Assembly (NCBI RefSeq): GCF_016462545.1
Contig: NZ_JAEMTA010000004.1
Location: 117,389-181,388, forward strand
Source: Mycolicibacterium sp.
GTDB lineage: Bacteria > Actinomycetota > Actinomycetes > Mycobacteriales > Mycobacteriaceae
Reading direction: 5' to 3'
Length of the DNA: 64,000 nt
Below, piece after piece: positions 17,479 through 26,778 of this stretch. Below the pieces are notes generated by a model. That model searched no databases. It saw only the letters and a list, made by a program, of their open reading frames with translations, and was not told the DNA's origin. Position 1 is the stretch's first letter. Each line of letters begins with the position of its first letter. The position numbers were made by a program, and so were the translations under genes.

Positions 17479-18447
17479 ATGTGGTCTCAGCGCCTCGTCG
17501 CGCCGTACACGTTCGAGCGGACGAGCCTCCCGGACACGTCACCCGAATCGCTGGCCGAGGGTCAGGTGCTGTTGCGCTTCCTCGCAGCCGGAGTATGCGG
17601 CAGTGACATGCCCGCCTTCCGCGGCGCGCGCAGTCGCATCCCGGGTGACACCGGGGCCCGCGCTGCGGAGAAGGAGGGCTACCCGATCCACGAGATCGTG
17701 GGCGAGGTGCAGGCCAGCCGACACCCCGCACACCGTCGCGGTGACCGAGTCGTCGGATGGGCCTCGGGATTCGACGGACTGATGGAACTCGTCGTGGCCG
17801 ACGGTGACGGACTGGCGCCGTACGACCCAGCGCTCACCCCCGAGCTGGCCGTCGGCTTGCAACCGCTGGCGTGTGTCCTCTACGCACTGGAGCAGCTCCC
17901 TGACGTGGCGGGCCTTCGCGTTGCGGTCATCGGTCAGGGCTCCATCGGACTGCTGTTCTCCTACGCGGCCAAGGCTGCCGGCGCTGCCCACGTGACTGGT
18001 GTCGACCCGGTCGACCGCTCTGATGTGGCAACGACTTTCGGGGTCGACGCCGTCGTGCAGGCGACAAGCGACAGGTGGGTCAGTCAGCTTGCCCCGACGG
18101 ACCGCCCCGATCTCGTCATCGAGGCCGTCGGACATCAGGTCGCCACGCTGGGTCACGCCGTCGAGGCAACGGCGTTCGGCGGCACGGTCTTCTACTTCGG
18201 CGTTCCGGATGACGACTGCTACCCGATCAGCATCCGGACGATGCTGCGCAACAACCTCACCTTGAAGTCGGGCATCACCCTCGACCGGCGGCGCGTGCTG
18301 GGCACCGCGGACCAGTACGCCCGCGCGCACCCGGAATTGCTCACCAATTACCTGAGCCACACCTTCGGCGTGGGCGACGCGCAGGCGGCGTTCGACCTCG
18401 CCGCTCGCCCCACCCCGGGACGAATCAAGATCGCGATCGTCGCATGA
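17479..18447 (+). CDS. Zinc-type medium-chain alcohol dehydrogenase
   Basis: 322 residues from ATG 17479, with GGAGGTC just upstream. The catalytic-zinc region GVCGSDMPAF and HEIVGEV is present, and the NAD-binding loop is AVIGQGSIGLLFSYAAK. The structural-zinc loop with four cysteines of classical ADHs is not visible. It should oxidise a secondary or primary alcohol, probably made by the adjacent P450, to give the ketone needed by the Baeyer-Villiger enzyme. Its stop overlaps the aldolase start (ATGA). Confidence 0.85.
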   Translation: MWSQRLVAPYTFERTSLPDTSPESLAEGQVLLRFLAAGVCGSDMPAFRGARSRIPGDTGARAAEKEGYPIHEIVGEVQASRHPAHRRGDRVVGWASGFDGLMELVVADGDGLAPYDPALTPELAVGLQPLACVLYALEQLPDVAGLRVAVIGQGSIGLLFSYAAKAAGAAHVTGVDPVDRSDVATTFGVDAVVQATSDRWVSQLAPTDRPDLVIEAVGHQVATLGHAVEATAFGGTVFYFGVPDDDCYPISIRTMLRNNLTLKSGITLDRRRVLGTADQYARAHPELLTNYLSHTFGVGDAQAAFDLAARPTPGRIKIAIVA

Positions 18448-19283
18448 CCACCGGCTCAGCCGACGGACCTACGGCCGCGGGAGTGGCCACGGGCAGATTG
18501 CAAGCAGCCCTGTCCGGCAAGGAAAGAGTCTGGGGCGGCTGGGTGGTGGGACCCACCGTGCTGGGTCCGGAGGCCTACGCCCAGGCCGGCTATGACTACG
18601 TCGGCTTCGACGTGCAGCATGGCTACCTCGACGACGCAGACGTCGCACGGCTGCTGCACCGCCTCGAATACGTCCCGATTGCGACAGCCGTTCGACTGCC
18701 ATCGGTGGATCCCGGTCCCATCGGCCGGGTGCTCGACGCCGGGGCGGACGCGGTCATCATTGCGATGGTCGAGTCGGCCGGACAGGCCGCCGCTGCGGTT
18801 GCCGCGACCCGGTACGCACCCACGGGGGTGCGTAGTTTCGGGCCGTTGCGCGCCAGCCTCGGCGTCGATACCGCTGCCCTGGAATCGCGGGTCAGCGTGT
18901 TCGCGATGATCGAAACCGCGCCGGGGTTGGCGGCCGTCGACGAGATCTGCGCCGTGCCCGGACTGACGGGCGTGTACGTGGGACCCGCCGACCTGGCGAT
19001 CTCGCTCGGATACGCGGTGAGCGAAGCATGGGCGGCTCCCGAGGTCCTCGAAGCGATCGGTCGGGTTCAGGCCGCCGCGTCGGCGGCCGGGCTCGTCAGC
19101 GGTGCACACGCCGGCACCGGCGCGCTCGGAAGAAGACTGTCGGAGATGGGATTTCAGATGCTGACGCTTGCGTCGGAATCGCAGGCGTTACGACGCGGTG
19201 CTACGGAGCACCTCAAGGAGGCCGTCGCGAACGGCGCCGGCCAGGCCGTGTCCAACGGAGCGGCAGCGGGGGGATACCAGTGA
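18444..19283 (+). CDS. HpcH/HpaI family aldolase
   Basis: 279 residues. The family's active-site blocks are visible: FDVQHGYL (His base), TAVRLP (Arg), AMIETAPG (metal Glu) and VGPADLAISLG (metal Asp). These enzymes perform metal-dependent retro-aldol cleavage of hydroxy-acids. Here it may release a short fragment such as pyruvate or glyoxylate, or act on a CoA ester like citramalyl/malyl-CoA lyases; the substrate is unknown. It overlaps the ADH gene before it and the FadE gene after it. Confidence 0.85.
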   Translation: MTTGSADGPTAAGVATGRLQAALSGKERVWGGWVVGPTVLGPEAYAQAGYDYVGFDVQHGYLDDADVARLLHRLEYVPIATAVRLPSVDPGPIGRVLDAGADAVIIAMVESAGQAAAAVAATRYAPTGVRSFGPLRASLGVDTAALESRVSVFAMIETAPGLAAVDEICAVPGLTGVYVGPADLAISLGYAVSEAWAAPEVLEAIGRVQAAASAAGLVSGAHAGTGALGRRLSEMGFQMLTLASESQALRRGATEHLKEAVANGAGQAVSNGAAAGGYQ

Positions 19284-20320
19284 CCAATATCGTTACCGAT
19301 TCAACGCCGACGGCAGGCGAGATCGCCATGCTCCGCGAGTCGGTCCGCGATTCGCTTCAGTCGCTCTACCCGGGCCAACCCGACGAACAATGGCAGAAAT
19401 CCTGGCCGACACACTGGGACGCGCTGACCGAGCAGGGGTTGTGGTCGACCATCGAACCGGTCGACGGGTCGGTGGCAACCGCAGCGGCCGTCGTCGAGGA
19501 GTTGGGCCGCGTGCTGTACCCGGGTCCGTCGTGCGAGGTGCTCGCAGCAACCTACGTCCTGAGCCGACTGGAGGACGGCGCCGAGGTGCCCGGCGCGGGT
19601 CAAGGCGGAGCGCCTGCGTTGTTCGCCACCGAAGATACGACGACGAACACCGCCCAGATCGCCGCCGCCCCTTCCATCACCGCACGGTTGGACCCCATGG
19701 TGTCCGGGCTACCCGAGACGCCCCTGATCGTCGCGACGAACGACGGCGGCCTCGCCTTCGCCTCGGCAGCCCGCGCCAACGTTCGCGAAACGCCGTCGCT
19801 CGACGTCAGCCGCCACGTCGTCGAGCTGGAACTGCTCGACGAGCCCCAGACCGTCGAGTCGGCGTCGGCAGCCCGGCTGTCCGTCGAAGGCCGCTTGGTG
19901 AAGACCCTGCTGTACTGTGCCGATACTCTCGGCTGCGTCGACCGCGTCCTTGAGCGCACGGCCGAGTACGCCACGCAGCGAACGACGTTCGGCAAGACAA
20001 TCGGGACGTACCAGGCCGTCGCACACCGCCTCGTCGATCACGCGGTGACCACGCAACAGATGCGACTCCTGCTCGATGGTGCCACGGCGGCCTTCGACCA
20101 CGGTGCGCCCGACGTGGCCCGTCAGGTTGCCACCGTCGAGACGTTCTTCAGCCGACGCAGCAGCGAAATCATCAGTGACTGCGTCCAACTCGCCGGCGCC
20201 ATTGGATTCACCTGGGAGTTCGGCCATCACTTCTACCTGCGCCGAGTGGTTCAGAACACATCACTGGCAGGCGGGCGCGGGCGCCCTGCCCAGCGACTTG
20301 CACAGGAGGCGCAATGGTAG
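19280..20320 (+). CDS. Acyl-CoA dehydrogenase, smaller or divergent subunit of a pair
   Basis: 346 residues from GTG 19280 (GTGA overlap with the aldolase stop); the open frame upstream to 19028 is a shadow. The C-terminal domain is recognisable (TLGCVDRVLERTAEYATQRTTFGKTIGTYQAVAHRLVDHA; LAGAIGFTWEFGHHFYLRR), while the N-terminal FAD-binding part lacks the usual TEP.AGSD motif. This matches the degenerate partner in heterotetrameric steroid-type dehydrogenases (ChsE1-E2, ChsE4-E5 of M. tuberculosis). It overlaps the full-length partner at 20314. Confidence 0.85.
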   Translation: MTNIVTDSTPTAGEIAMLRESVRDSLQSLYPGQPDEQWQKSWPTHWDALTEQGLWSTIEPVDGSVATAAAVVEELGRVLYPGPSCEVLAATYVLSRLEDGAEVPGAGQGGAPALFATEDTTTNTAQIAAAPSITARLDPMVSGLPETPLIVATNDGGLAFASAARANVRETPSLDVSRHVVELELLDEPQTVESASAARLSVEGRLVKTLLYCADTLGCVDRVLERTAEYATQRTTFGKTIGTYQAVAHRLVDHAVTTQQMRLLLDGATAAFDHGAPDVARQVATVETFFSRRSSEIISDCVQLAGAIGFTWEFGHHFYLRRVVQNTSLAGGRGRPAQRLAQEAQW

Positions 20321-21504
20321 ACAGGCTTGCAGGTTCCGCGGCGACCGAGGACGAATTTCGTTCCCACGTACGCGATTTCATCAACCGCAAGGCGCCAGCC
20401 GGGTCCTGGTACGACGGGATCAGGGTTCCGCGCGACGCGCAAACCGAACGCACGGTGCGGGACTGGTACGCGGAACTGTTCAGCGCCGGGATGATGGGCG
20501 GCTCGTGGCCAGCGGAGTACGGCGGCGTCGAGGGGCACTCGCCCCACCATGACGCGGTGGTCATGGAGGAGATCGTGCGGGCCCGGGCTCCGAGGCCCAT
20601 CGACCAAGTCCTGCTGGCAGCGCACCTGATCATCGAGTTCGGGTCCGATCGACAACGGACTCGATATCTGCCGCGTATCCGCTCCGCGCAGGACATCTGG
20701 TGTCAGCTGTTCAGTGAACCCGGAGTAGGCAGCGACCTGGCAAGGCTGAGCACCAAGGCCGTGCAGCTGCCGGACGGCAGCTTCCGCGTGGACGGCCAAA
20801 AGGTGTGGACCACCGACGGCCAGTGGTCCCAGATGGGTGTCCTGTTGGCCCGTACCGACCCCGCCGTCCGACCGCACGCCGGGCTGACAGTCTTCCTGGT
20901 CGACATGGCCAGCCCCGGGATCGACGTCCGGCCGATCCGCGAGATGACCGGGTCCGACGAATTCTGCGAGGTCTATCTCGATGGCTTGATCGTCCCTGCC
21001 GACCAGATACTGGGTGAGGTGAACAAGGGTTGGGCCGTGGTCAATACGGGCCTCGCCTCGGAACGCGCCTACGTCGGAGCCAACACCGTCATGCTCGAGT
21101 TGTTGTTCGACGACCTGGTCGAACTTGCGCGCCAGGTCGAGTACCCAGCCGGCCTTGCCATCGACGACCCGGTGGTGCGCGAAGCATTGGCCGACCACCA
21201 CGCTCGGGTCGCGGGCGTGGAATGCATCGCGCGCCGCGCGGTTGACCGGGTGGCGAACGGGACCGACGTGCCCGCCGACGCCTTGATCGCCAAGCTGGCC
21301 TACACCGAGTTGAACGTCGCACTCTGTCTTTACGCAATGGAGCTCGCTGCTTCGGGACGGCTGCGACCGGAGGGTGCCGAGGTGTACGCACGCTGGCAGC
21401 AGGCGTTCTTGTGGTCACGGGCGTTGACCATCTCGGGCGGCTCCTCGGAGATCGTCCGCAATGTCCTCGCCACTCAGTTGTTCGGATTTGCCCGATCTTG
21501 GTAG
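20314..21504 (+). CDS. Acyl-CoA dehydrogenase, full-length subunit
   Basis: 396 residues with the complete family layout: GGSWPAEYGG, FAD/substrate loop LFSEPGVGSDLA (about 130-141), KVWTTDGQWSQ, and C-terminal LTISGGSSEIVRNVLATQLFG. A Glu in GLASERAYVG could be the catalytic base, because the C-terminal YEG Glu of medium-chain enzymes is absent. It should introduce the alpha-beta double bond in an acyl-CoA. Its start lies inside the previous gene (7 base overlap), which implies a stoichiometric heteromer. Confidence 0.92.
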   Translation: MVDRLAGSAATEDEFRSHVRDFINRKAPAGSWYDGIRVPRDAQTERTVRDWYAELFSAGMMGGSWPAEYGGVEGHSPHHDAVVMEEIVRARAPRPIDQVLLAAHLIIEFGSDRQRTRYLPRIRSAQDIWCQLFSEPGVGSDLARLSTKAVQLPDGSFRVDGQKVWTTDGQWSQMGVLLARTDPAVRPHAGLTVFLVDMASPGIDVRPIREMTGSDEFCEVYLDGLIVPADQILGEVNKGWAVVNTGLASERAYVGANTVMLELLFDDLVELARQVEYPAGLAIDDPVVREALADHHARVAGVECIARRAVDRVANGTDVPADALIAKLAYTELNVALCLYAMELAASGRLRPEGAEVYARWQQAFLWSRALTISGGSSEIVRNVLATQLFGFARSW

Positions 21505-21553
21505 TTCGGCGATGTGACGGTTCGGGTGTTGAACGCAGTGACGGAGGAATGTG

Positions 21554-21985
21554 ATGACGGTGGCTGGAAATGGGACCGATCTCAAGGCTGAGCAGGACGC
21601 GATTCGAGAGCTGCTCGCTGAGTACGCACTCGCCCTCGACGCCGACGACGTCAACAGTTGCGTCCAATTGTTCACCGAGGATGGCGAATTCGTCGTCTAC
21701 GGCAAGACGCTGACCGGGCGGGACAAGATCGGGCGGATGTTCACCCGGGCGCCGAGCGGATTACATCTCATTGGGGCCACCCACATCGACGTTCGTGGTT
21801 CCGTGGCTGCGGTTCGGTCACAGGTGCTCTTCGTCGACGCAGCCACGCACGACATGCGGCCCGCGCTGTACGACGACGAGCTGACCAACACGACGGGCCG
21901 GTGGCAATTTCGCCGCCGCCGTTGCCAATTCATTACTGGCGGCGGGCTGTCCGACACCCCTGGGCAGGAGGGGCAGACTCAGTGA
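21554..21985 (+). CDS. SnoaL/NTF2-like protein
   Basis: 143 residues from ATG 21554 (adjacent GTG 21551), with GGAGGAA upstream. The N-terminal EQDAIRELLAEYALALDADDVNSCVQLFTEDGEFVVYG is the signature of the SnoaL_4-type NTF2 fold, and a barrel region follows (HLIGATHIDVRGSVAAVRSQVLF). Members act as isomerases, dehydratases or small-subunit helpers in steroid and aromatic catabolism. A second member lies at 50062-50454. It is in the middle of the operon and overlaps the next SDR by 4 bases. Confidence 0.75.
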   Translation: MTVAGNGTDLKAEQDAIRELLAEYALALDADDVNSCVQLFTEDGEFVVYGKTLTGRDKIGRMFTRAPSGLHLIGATHIDVRGSVAAVRSQVLFVDAATHDMRPALYDDELTNTTGRWQFRRRRCQFITGGGLSDTPGQEGQTQ

Positions 21986-22716
21986 GTTCGAAGGACCGCG
22001 TTGCGCTCGTGACAGGTGCTGCGCGTGGCCAGGGTGCGGCCATCGTGGCTCGCTTGGCCAAGGACGGTTTCCGCGTCGCCGCCTGTGACGTCCTCGCCGA
22101 TGAGCTCGCGGCTACCGTGGGCGCGCTCGCTTCGGATGCGGTCATCGCGATCGAGCTCGACGTCACGTCGCCGGATCGGTGGAGCGCTGCGATCGATCAG
22201 ATCATCGACCGATTCGGCGCCTTGAGCACCTTGGTGAACAACGCCGGCGTACTGCACCGGGCATCCTTCGACGACGAAACCCCCGGTGGCTTCGAGGCGA
22301 GCTGGCGGGTGAACTGTCTCGGACCGTTCCTCGGCATCCAGGCGGCGCTGGGGCAACTCCGACTCGCCGATGGTGCGTCCATCGTGAATACATGTAGCAC
22401 CGGGGCGATTCGACCGTTCCCGAACCACGCCGCCTACGGTTCGTCGAAGTGGGCGCTGCGCGGCCTGACCCAGGTCGCTGCCGCCGAACTCGCCAGCTCG
22501 GGCATCAGGGTGAACGCGGTGTTCCCAGGGCCGATCGAGACGCCCATGCTCGATGAGTCGACGCAGAGTCGGCTGGCGGCCAGAGCCACGATAGGTCGAC
22601 TGGGCACGCCGATGGAGATCGCCGACGCAGTGTCGTTCCTCGTCTGCGAACGCGCATCGTTCATCACCGGCTCCGAACTCATCGTCGACGGCGGGCAATG
22701 CCTGCAGATTGGATGA
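21982..22716 (+). CDS. Short-chain dehydrogenase/reductase
   Basis: 244 residues from GTG 21982. Motifs: VTGAARGQGAAI, NNAGVLHR, catalytic Ser in TCSTGA, YGSSK, and TGSELIVDGGQ. The overall pattern is like 3-alpha/20-beta-hydroxysteroid dehydrogenases, so it may interconvert a ring hydroxyl and ketone. It overlaps the SnoaL-like gene upstream (GTGA) and the monooxygenase downstream (ATGA), which places it functionally next to the Baeyer-Villiger step. Confidence 0.9.
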   Translation: MSSKDRVALVTGAARGQGAAIVARLAKDGFRVAACDVLADELAATVGALASDAVIAIELDVTSPDRWSAAIDQIIDRFGALSTLVNNAGVLHRASFDDETPGGFEASWRVNCLGPFLGIQAALGQLRLADGASIVNTCSTGAIRPFPNHAAYGSSKWALRGLTQVAAAELASSGIRVNAVFPGPIETPMLDESTQSRLAARATIGRLGTPMEIADAVSFLVCERASFITGSELIVDGGQCLQIG

Positions 22717-24230
22717 ACACCATGTCCAAGACCCTCACGGTGGGGATCATCGGAGCAGGGCCCGGAGGGCTAGCGCTGGGAGTCTTCCTCAAGAAGGCGG
22801 GTTTTCGCGACTTCACCATCTTCGATCGTGAAGATGGGGTCGGTGGTACCTGGCGGATCAACACGTATCCGGGACTGGCCTGCGACGTGAAGTCACACCT
22901 GTACTCGTTCTCGTTCGATCTGAACGCCAACTGGTCGCGATTGTGGTCGAAGCAGCCGGAGATCCTCGAGTACTTCGAGAAGTGCACTCAGCGTTATGGA
23001 TTGGCCCCGCATCTGAAACTTGGGACCGAGGTCGTCTCGGCGGAATGGGACGGCAGCTCCGAATCCTGGCAGCTGACGACGTCGGCTGGCGACACGCACT
23101 CCTTCGACGTCGTGGTCTCGGCGGTGGGGCTATTCACCCAGCCGACGATGCCTGCTCTGCTCGAGGAGGAACCCTTCACGGGAACCGTCATGCACTCGGC
23201 GCGCTGGGATCACTCCGTCGAACTGGCGGGGTCCCGCGTCGCGGTGCTGGGCACCGGTTCCACCGCATCGCAGGTCTTGCCCGAGTTGGCGAAGGTAGCC
23301 GAGAAGGTCTATTCAATCCAGCGCTCGCCCACCTGGATCCTGCCGAAGCCGGACCGGCCGTACACCGCCCGCGAGAAATGGGCCTTCGAGCACGTCCCGT
23401 TCGCCAAGAAGTTCTATCGGACGCGGCTGTGGCTGCGCAGCGAGTCGAACATCTCCGTCATCGAAAACGGCAGCGACAAGACCCAGGAGTTCAAGGCAAT
23501 TGCGTTGAATCTGCTGGAAGCGAAGGTCGACGACGAAGAGCTTAGGCGCAAGCTGACGCCCGACCATCCGCTGGGTTGCAAGCGTCTGGTGTTCTCATCG
23601 GATTTCATTCCCGCACTCACGCAATCGAACGTGGAAGTCGTGTCCAGCCCGGCCCGTTCGTTGCGGGCCCGCTCACTGGTGACCGAGGACGGTAGCGAAC
23701 TCGGCGTCGACGTCGTGGTGTGCGCAACCGGTTACGCGGCGGCGGACTACCTCGGCCAGATCGAGGTAGTCGGACAGTCCGGCGCGTCGCTGCGTGACAC
23801 CTGGAGCACGGGCGCGTCGGCATACATGGGCATGGCGGTTCCAGACTTCCCCAACTTCTTCATGCTCTACGGACCGAATACCAACGTCGGCTCGAACAGC
23901 GTCATCTTCATGCTCGAGGCGCAGGCGCACTACGTCGTGCGGGCGCTGAAGTACATGCGCCGAAGGCGTAAGTCCTACGTTGCGGTTCGTCCAGAAGCCA
24001 TGACCGCCTTCATCGCCAAGATCGACGGGTGGATGGAGGGAACCGTGTGGCTTACGCGCTGCAACAACTACTTTCGCGCCGCGAACGGTCGCGTGGTGAC
24101 GCAGTGGCCCCGCAGTGCACGCGTGTTCTGGACCATGACGCGTCGGTTCAAGGCGGCCGACTACACCTTCGATTCGCCGTCCGGTACCCGCTCCGTCAAC
24201 GCGTCGCTACGCGCCGCGGCGGAGCGCTAG
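22713..24230 (+). CDS. Flavin-containing Baeyer-Villiger monooxygenase
   Basis: 505 residues. Two dinucleotide sites, GIIGAGPGGLALG near the N-terminus (FAD) and AVLGTGSTASQ about residue 175 (NADPH), flank the Baeyer-Villiger fingerprint FxGxxxHxxxWD seen as FTGTVMHSARWDHS. A second landmark is VVVCATGYAAADYL. It inserts oxygen next to a carbonyl, making an ester or lactone. The next gene is an esterase, so ketone to ester to acid plus alcohol is the likely sequence. The ATG overlaps the SDR stop; ATG 22722 is an alternative. Confidence 0.92.
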   Translation: MNTMSKTLTVGIIGAGPGGLALGVFLKKAGFRDFTIFDREDGVGGTWRINTYPGLACDVKSHLYSFSFDLNANWSRLWSKQPEILEYFEKCTQRYGLAPHLKLGTEVVSAEWDGSSESWQLTTSAGDTHSFDVVVSAVGLFTQPTMPALLEEEPFTGTVMHSARWDHSVELAGSRVAVLGTGSTASQVLPELAKVAEKVYSIQRSPTWILPKPDRPYTAREKWAFEHVPFAKKFYRTRLWLRSESNISVIENGSDKTQEFKAIALNLLEAKVDDEELRRKLTPDHPLGCKRLVFSSDFIPALTQSNVEVVSSPARSLRARSLVTEDGSELGVDVVVCATGYAAADYLGQIEVVGQSGASLRDTWSTGASAYMGMAVPDFPNFFMLYGPNTNVGSNSVIFMLEAQAHYVVRALKYMRRRRKSYVAVRPEAMTAFIAKIDGWMEGTVWLTRCNNYFRAANGRVVTQWPRSARVFWTMTRRFKAADYTFDSPSGTRSVNASLRAAAER

Positions 24231-24236
24231 ACGACC

Positions 24237-25220
24237 GTGGGTTCGGCCAGCCGCATTGCGGAACGACTTGATTCGGAGTTGTGGCATCTCGCCCAGGCCC
24301 GAACCGACCTGTCGGCTGAGGGCCTCGGCAACCTCCGCTCGTCGCTCGATCGGCGCCGCGACGACATGGCCCGAGCGTTGGACCCGTTGGACGTGGACGT
24401 CGTCGATGCCGAGGCACCACGGTCCGGCTCGTCGGCTCGCCGCGGTGTACCGGTGCGCATCTACCGCGGCGGCGTTGCCGCCCCGGCACCCGCCGTGCTC
24501 TATTGCCACTCGGGAGCGTTCGTCCTCGGCAATCTGGACACCGACCACCGACAGTGCGTGGAGTTCGCCCGGCGTGGGCGGTGCACGGTCATTGCCGTCG
24601 ACTACCGGTTGGCGCCCGAAAATCCCTTCCCGGCCGCGATCGATGACGTCATGTCGGTGCTGGCGTGGGCGGCCGCCGACTCCGAGAGGCTTGGGCTCGA
24701 CGTCACCCGATTCGCGGTGGCTGGCAACAGCGCCGGCGGAGCGCTCGCGGCATTGGCGGCTCAACGTGCAGCCGAGACAACGGCATCCGTCGTCTTCCAG
24801 TTATTGCACCAACCGGTACTCGACGATCGTGCAACTCCATCCAAGGAAGAATTTCTGGCCACTCCTGGGTTCGACGGACCAGCGGTCGAGCAGATGTGGC
24901 GCCACTACCTGGCCGGTGAGTCGGTGCCGAACGGTGCCGTCCCTGCGCGGGCCTCCAACCTGACCGGGCTCGCAAGCGCCCTCATCACGTGCTCCGAGCT
25001 GGATCCGTTGCGAGATGAGGCCATCGCCTATGCGCAGCGCCTCATGTGGGCTGGCGTCGCGACGAATCTGCAGGTGATCCCGGGGACCTGCCATGGCTAC
25101 GACTCGATGGTGCCGGAGGGCCGATTGGCGCAGTCGCTCTTCATGATTCAGGGCGAGGCGTTGCGGACCGCCCTTCATCCGGCGGTTGACCCTCAGCTAC
25201 CGGAAATGCGCGGCGCATAG
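24237..25220 (+). CDS. Alpha/beta hydrolase, hormone-sensitive-lipase type
   Basis: 327 residues, GTG start. The oxyanion block is YCHSGAFVLG (HSGAF in place of HGGGF), the nucleophile is Ser in VAGNSAGGALA, the acid is Asp in SELDPLRDE and the base is His in GTCHGYDS. It is an esterase and probably hydrolyses the ester made by the adjacent Baeyer-Villiger enzyme. It closes the ten-gene operon, and its last 28 bases overlap the 3' end of the convergent ligase gene. The related protein at 38790 has lost the serine. Confidence 0.88.
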   Translation: MGSASRIAERLDSELWHLAQARTDLSAEGLGNLRSSLDRRRDDMARALDPLDVDVVDAEAPRSGSSARRGVPVRIYRGGVAAPAPAVLYCHSGAFVLGNLDTDHRQCVEFARRGRCTVIAVDYRLAPENPFPAAIDDVMSVLAWAAADSERLGLDVTRFAVAGNSAGGALAALAAQRAAETTASVVFQLLHQPVLDDRATPSKEEFLATPGFDGPAVEQMWRHYLAGESVPNGAVPARASNLTGLASALITCSELDPLRDEAIAYAQRLMWAGVATNLQVIPGTCHGYDSMVPEGRLAQSLFMIQGEALRTALHPAVDPQLPEMRGA

Positions 25221-26731
25221 AAGGTGCGCATGTGTCGGCTCGTGTCGACGAGCCGTTGCCGGATGATCTTGCCGCTCGCGGTACGCGGATAGGCTCCGTC
25301 CCACACGACGATCTGCTCGGGCAGCTTCCACTTGGCCAAACCGACCCCCATCAGGTGTGCCACCACGTCGGCATAGCCGACCTCGGCCGTCGCAGGGGCG
25401 CGAATCGCCAGTACCAGTCGCTCCCCGGTCTCTTCGTCGGCCATTCCGAATGCGACGCAGTCGCCCAGTCCCGATGCCGCACCGTCGATCTCGGCCATCG
25501 AGATCTTCATGCCCTTGCGGACGACGACCTCCTTCAGGCGACCCTTGATCCGCATCCGGCCCGATTCGATGTCGGCCTGATCGCCTGTGCGAACCCAGTC
25601 GTCGGCGAAGGCGTCCGCGTTCTGACTGGCGTCCAGATATCCATGGAACTGATGCGGGCCTCGGACGACGAGCTCATCGGTATCGCCGGCGTCACGAATG
25701 GCGATCTCGACACCTGCCATCGGGACACCGTCATCAGCGGCTGAGTCGGCGCCCTCCAGTGCCGTCGCCGTGGAGAACGGTGCCTCCGATGACCCATAGA
25801 CTCGCACTGCTCGAACGCCGAATCGTGCGGCGCTCGCCAGCACCGCCTGCGGAATCATCGACCCGCCGACCGCTATGCAACGAAGGTCCAGTGACTCGTT
25901 GCGGCGCTCGGCTTCGGCGAAGACCGTCTCGGCGATGACCGGTGCGCCGCCGATGACCGTGGCGCCATGATCGCGCACCCGGTCCAACGCCGAGGCTGCC
26001 GAGAAGTTCTCCTCGAGGATGACCTTCGCATACACGGTGATGGCTGAATGCAGTTGCAGCACACCGGTGATGCTCGCCAGGGGGCTAGAGAGGAAGAACG
26101 CGTCGTCAGCACCGATCTGCAGGGCTTCGACCATGTTGGCGGCGCCGCATCGCAGACTGTTGATCGTGTGTACGACACCCTTTGGCGCACTCGTGGTGCC
26201 GGAGGTGAAGACCACGGTCGCCGTTGCATCCGGGTCTACGGCACTATCGGGAGCGCTCAGACCGCTCGGCTGCGCGACCACGCCGTCGAGGGACAGCACT
26301 CGGCTATGGCGTGGCAGGCCGAGGCGACGCGAGTCGTCGTCGAAGGCCAACGCCACACGCGGCTGTGCTGAGGCGACGGCGTTGGCGACGTCGGCCGTTC
26401 CGGTTCTCCTGTCGAGTAGTACTGCGACGCAACCGTGGTAGAGCGCACCCAGGTAGGCGGCCACGGCGGCGTTCCGCAGGGGCGCGACGATCAAGACTGC
26501 GTCATCTGCCGTCACGTCGGACTGCGCGAGGAGCCCACGGACGTTGTCCACTGCGGCAGCCAACTGTGCGTACGTCCAGGCCGATGCGTCGTCGACCACT
26601 GCAGTCCGGGAACCGCCCGTCGACAGGTCGAGAACGTGTTCGGCGGCGGTACGAGGAGGAAGCCAGTGTCCAGCCTGGCGGTAGCGCTCCGATTCCTGGG
26701 GTGAGGGAGGGTGGGTGCCCCGTCTCGTCAC
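25193..26731 (-). CDS. Acyl-CoA synthetase / AMP-dependent ligase (FadD-type)
   Basis: 512 residues from GTG 26731; the open frame reaches 27052 but that part runs through the SRPBCC gene. P-loop VVFTSGTTSAPKG, adenylate motif RVYGSSEAPF, hinge GRMRIKGRLKEVVVRKGMKIS and the C-terminal catalytic Lys in PRTASGKIIRQRL are all present. It activates a carboxylic acid intermediate to its CoA thioester. Its stop is inside the convergent esterase gene. It follows the SRPBCC gene on the same strand. Confidence 0.9.
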   Translation of the reverse strand: MTRRGTHPPSPQESERYRQAGHWLPPRTAAEHVLDLSTGGSRTAVVDDASAWTYAQLAAAVDNVRGLLAQSDVTADDAVLIVAPLRNAAVAAYLGALYHGCVAVLLDRRTGTADVANAVASAQPRVALAFDDDSRRLGLPRHSRVLSLDGVVAQPSGLSAPDSAVDPDATATVVFTSGTTSAPKGVVHTINSLRCGAANMVEALQIGADDAFFLSSPLASITGVLQLHSAITVYAKVILEENFSAASALDRVRDHGATVIGGAPVIAETVFAEAERRNESLDLRCIAVGGSMIPQAVLASAARFGVRAVRVYGSSEAPFSTATALEGADSAADDGVPMAGVEIAIRDAGDTDELVVRGPHQFHGYLDASQNADAFADDWVRTGDQADIESGRMRIKGRLKEVVVRKGMKISMAEIDGAASGLGDCVAFGMADEETGERLVLAIRAPATAEVGYADVVAHLMGVGLAKWKLPEQIVVWDGAYPRTASGKIIRQRLVDTSRHMRTFYAPRISGS

Positions 26732-26778
26732 GTGCTGCAACGGATTTCGGCTTTCAAGTCGACCTGGGCAGGCACTGG

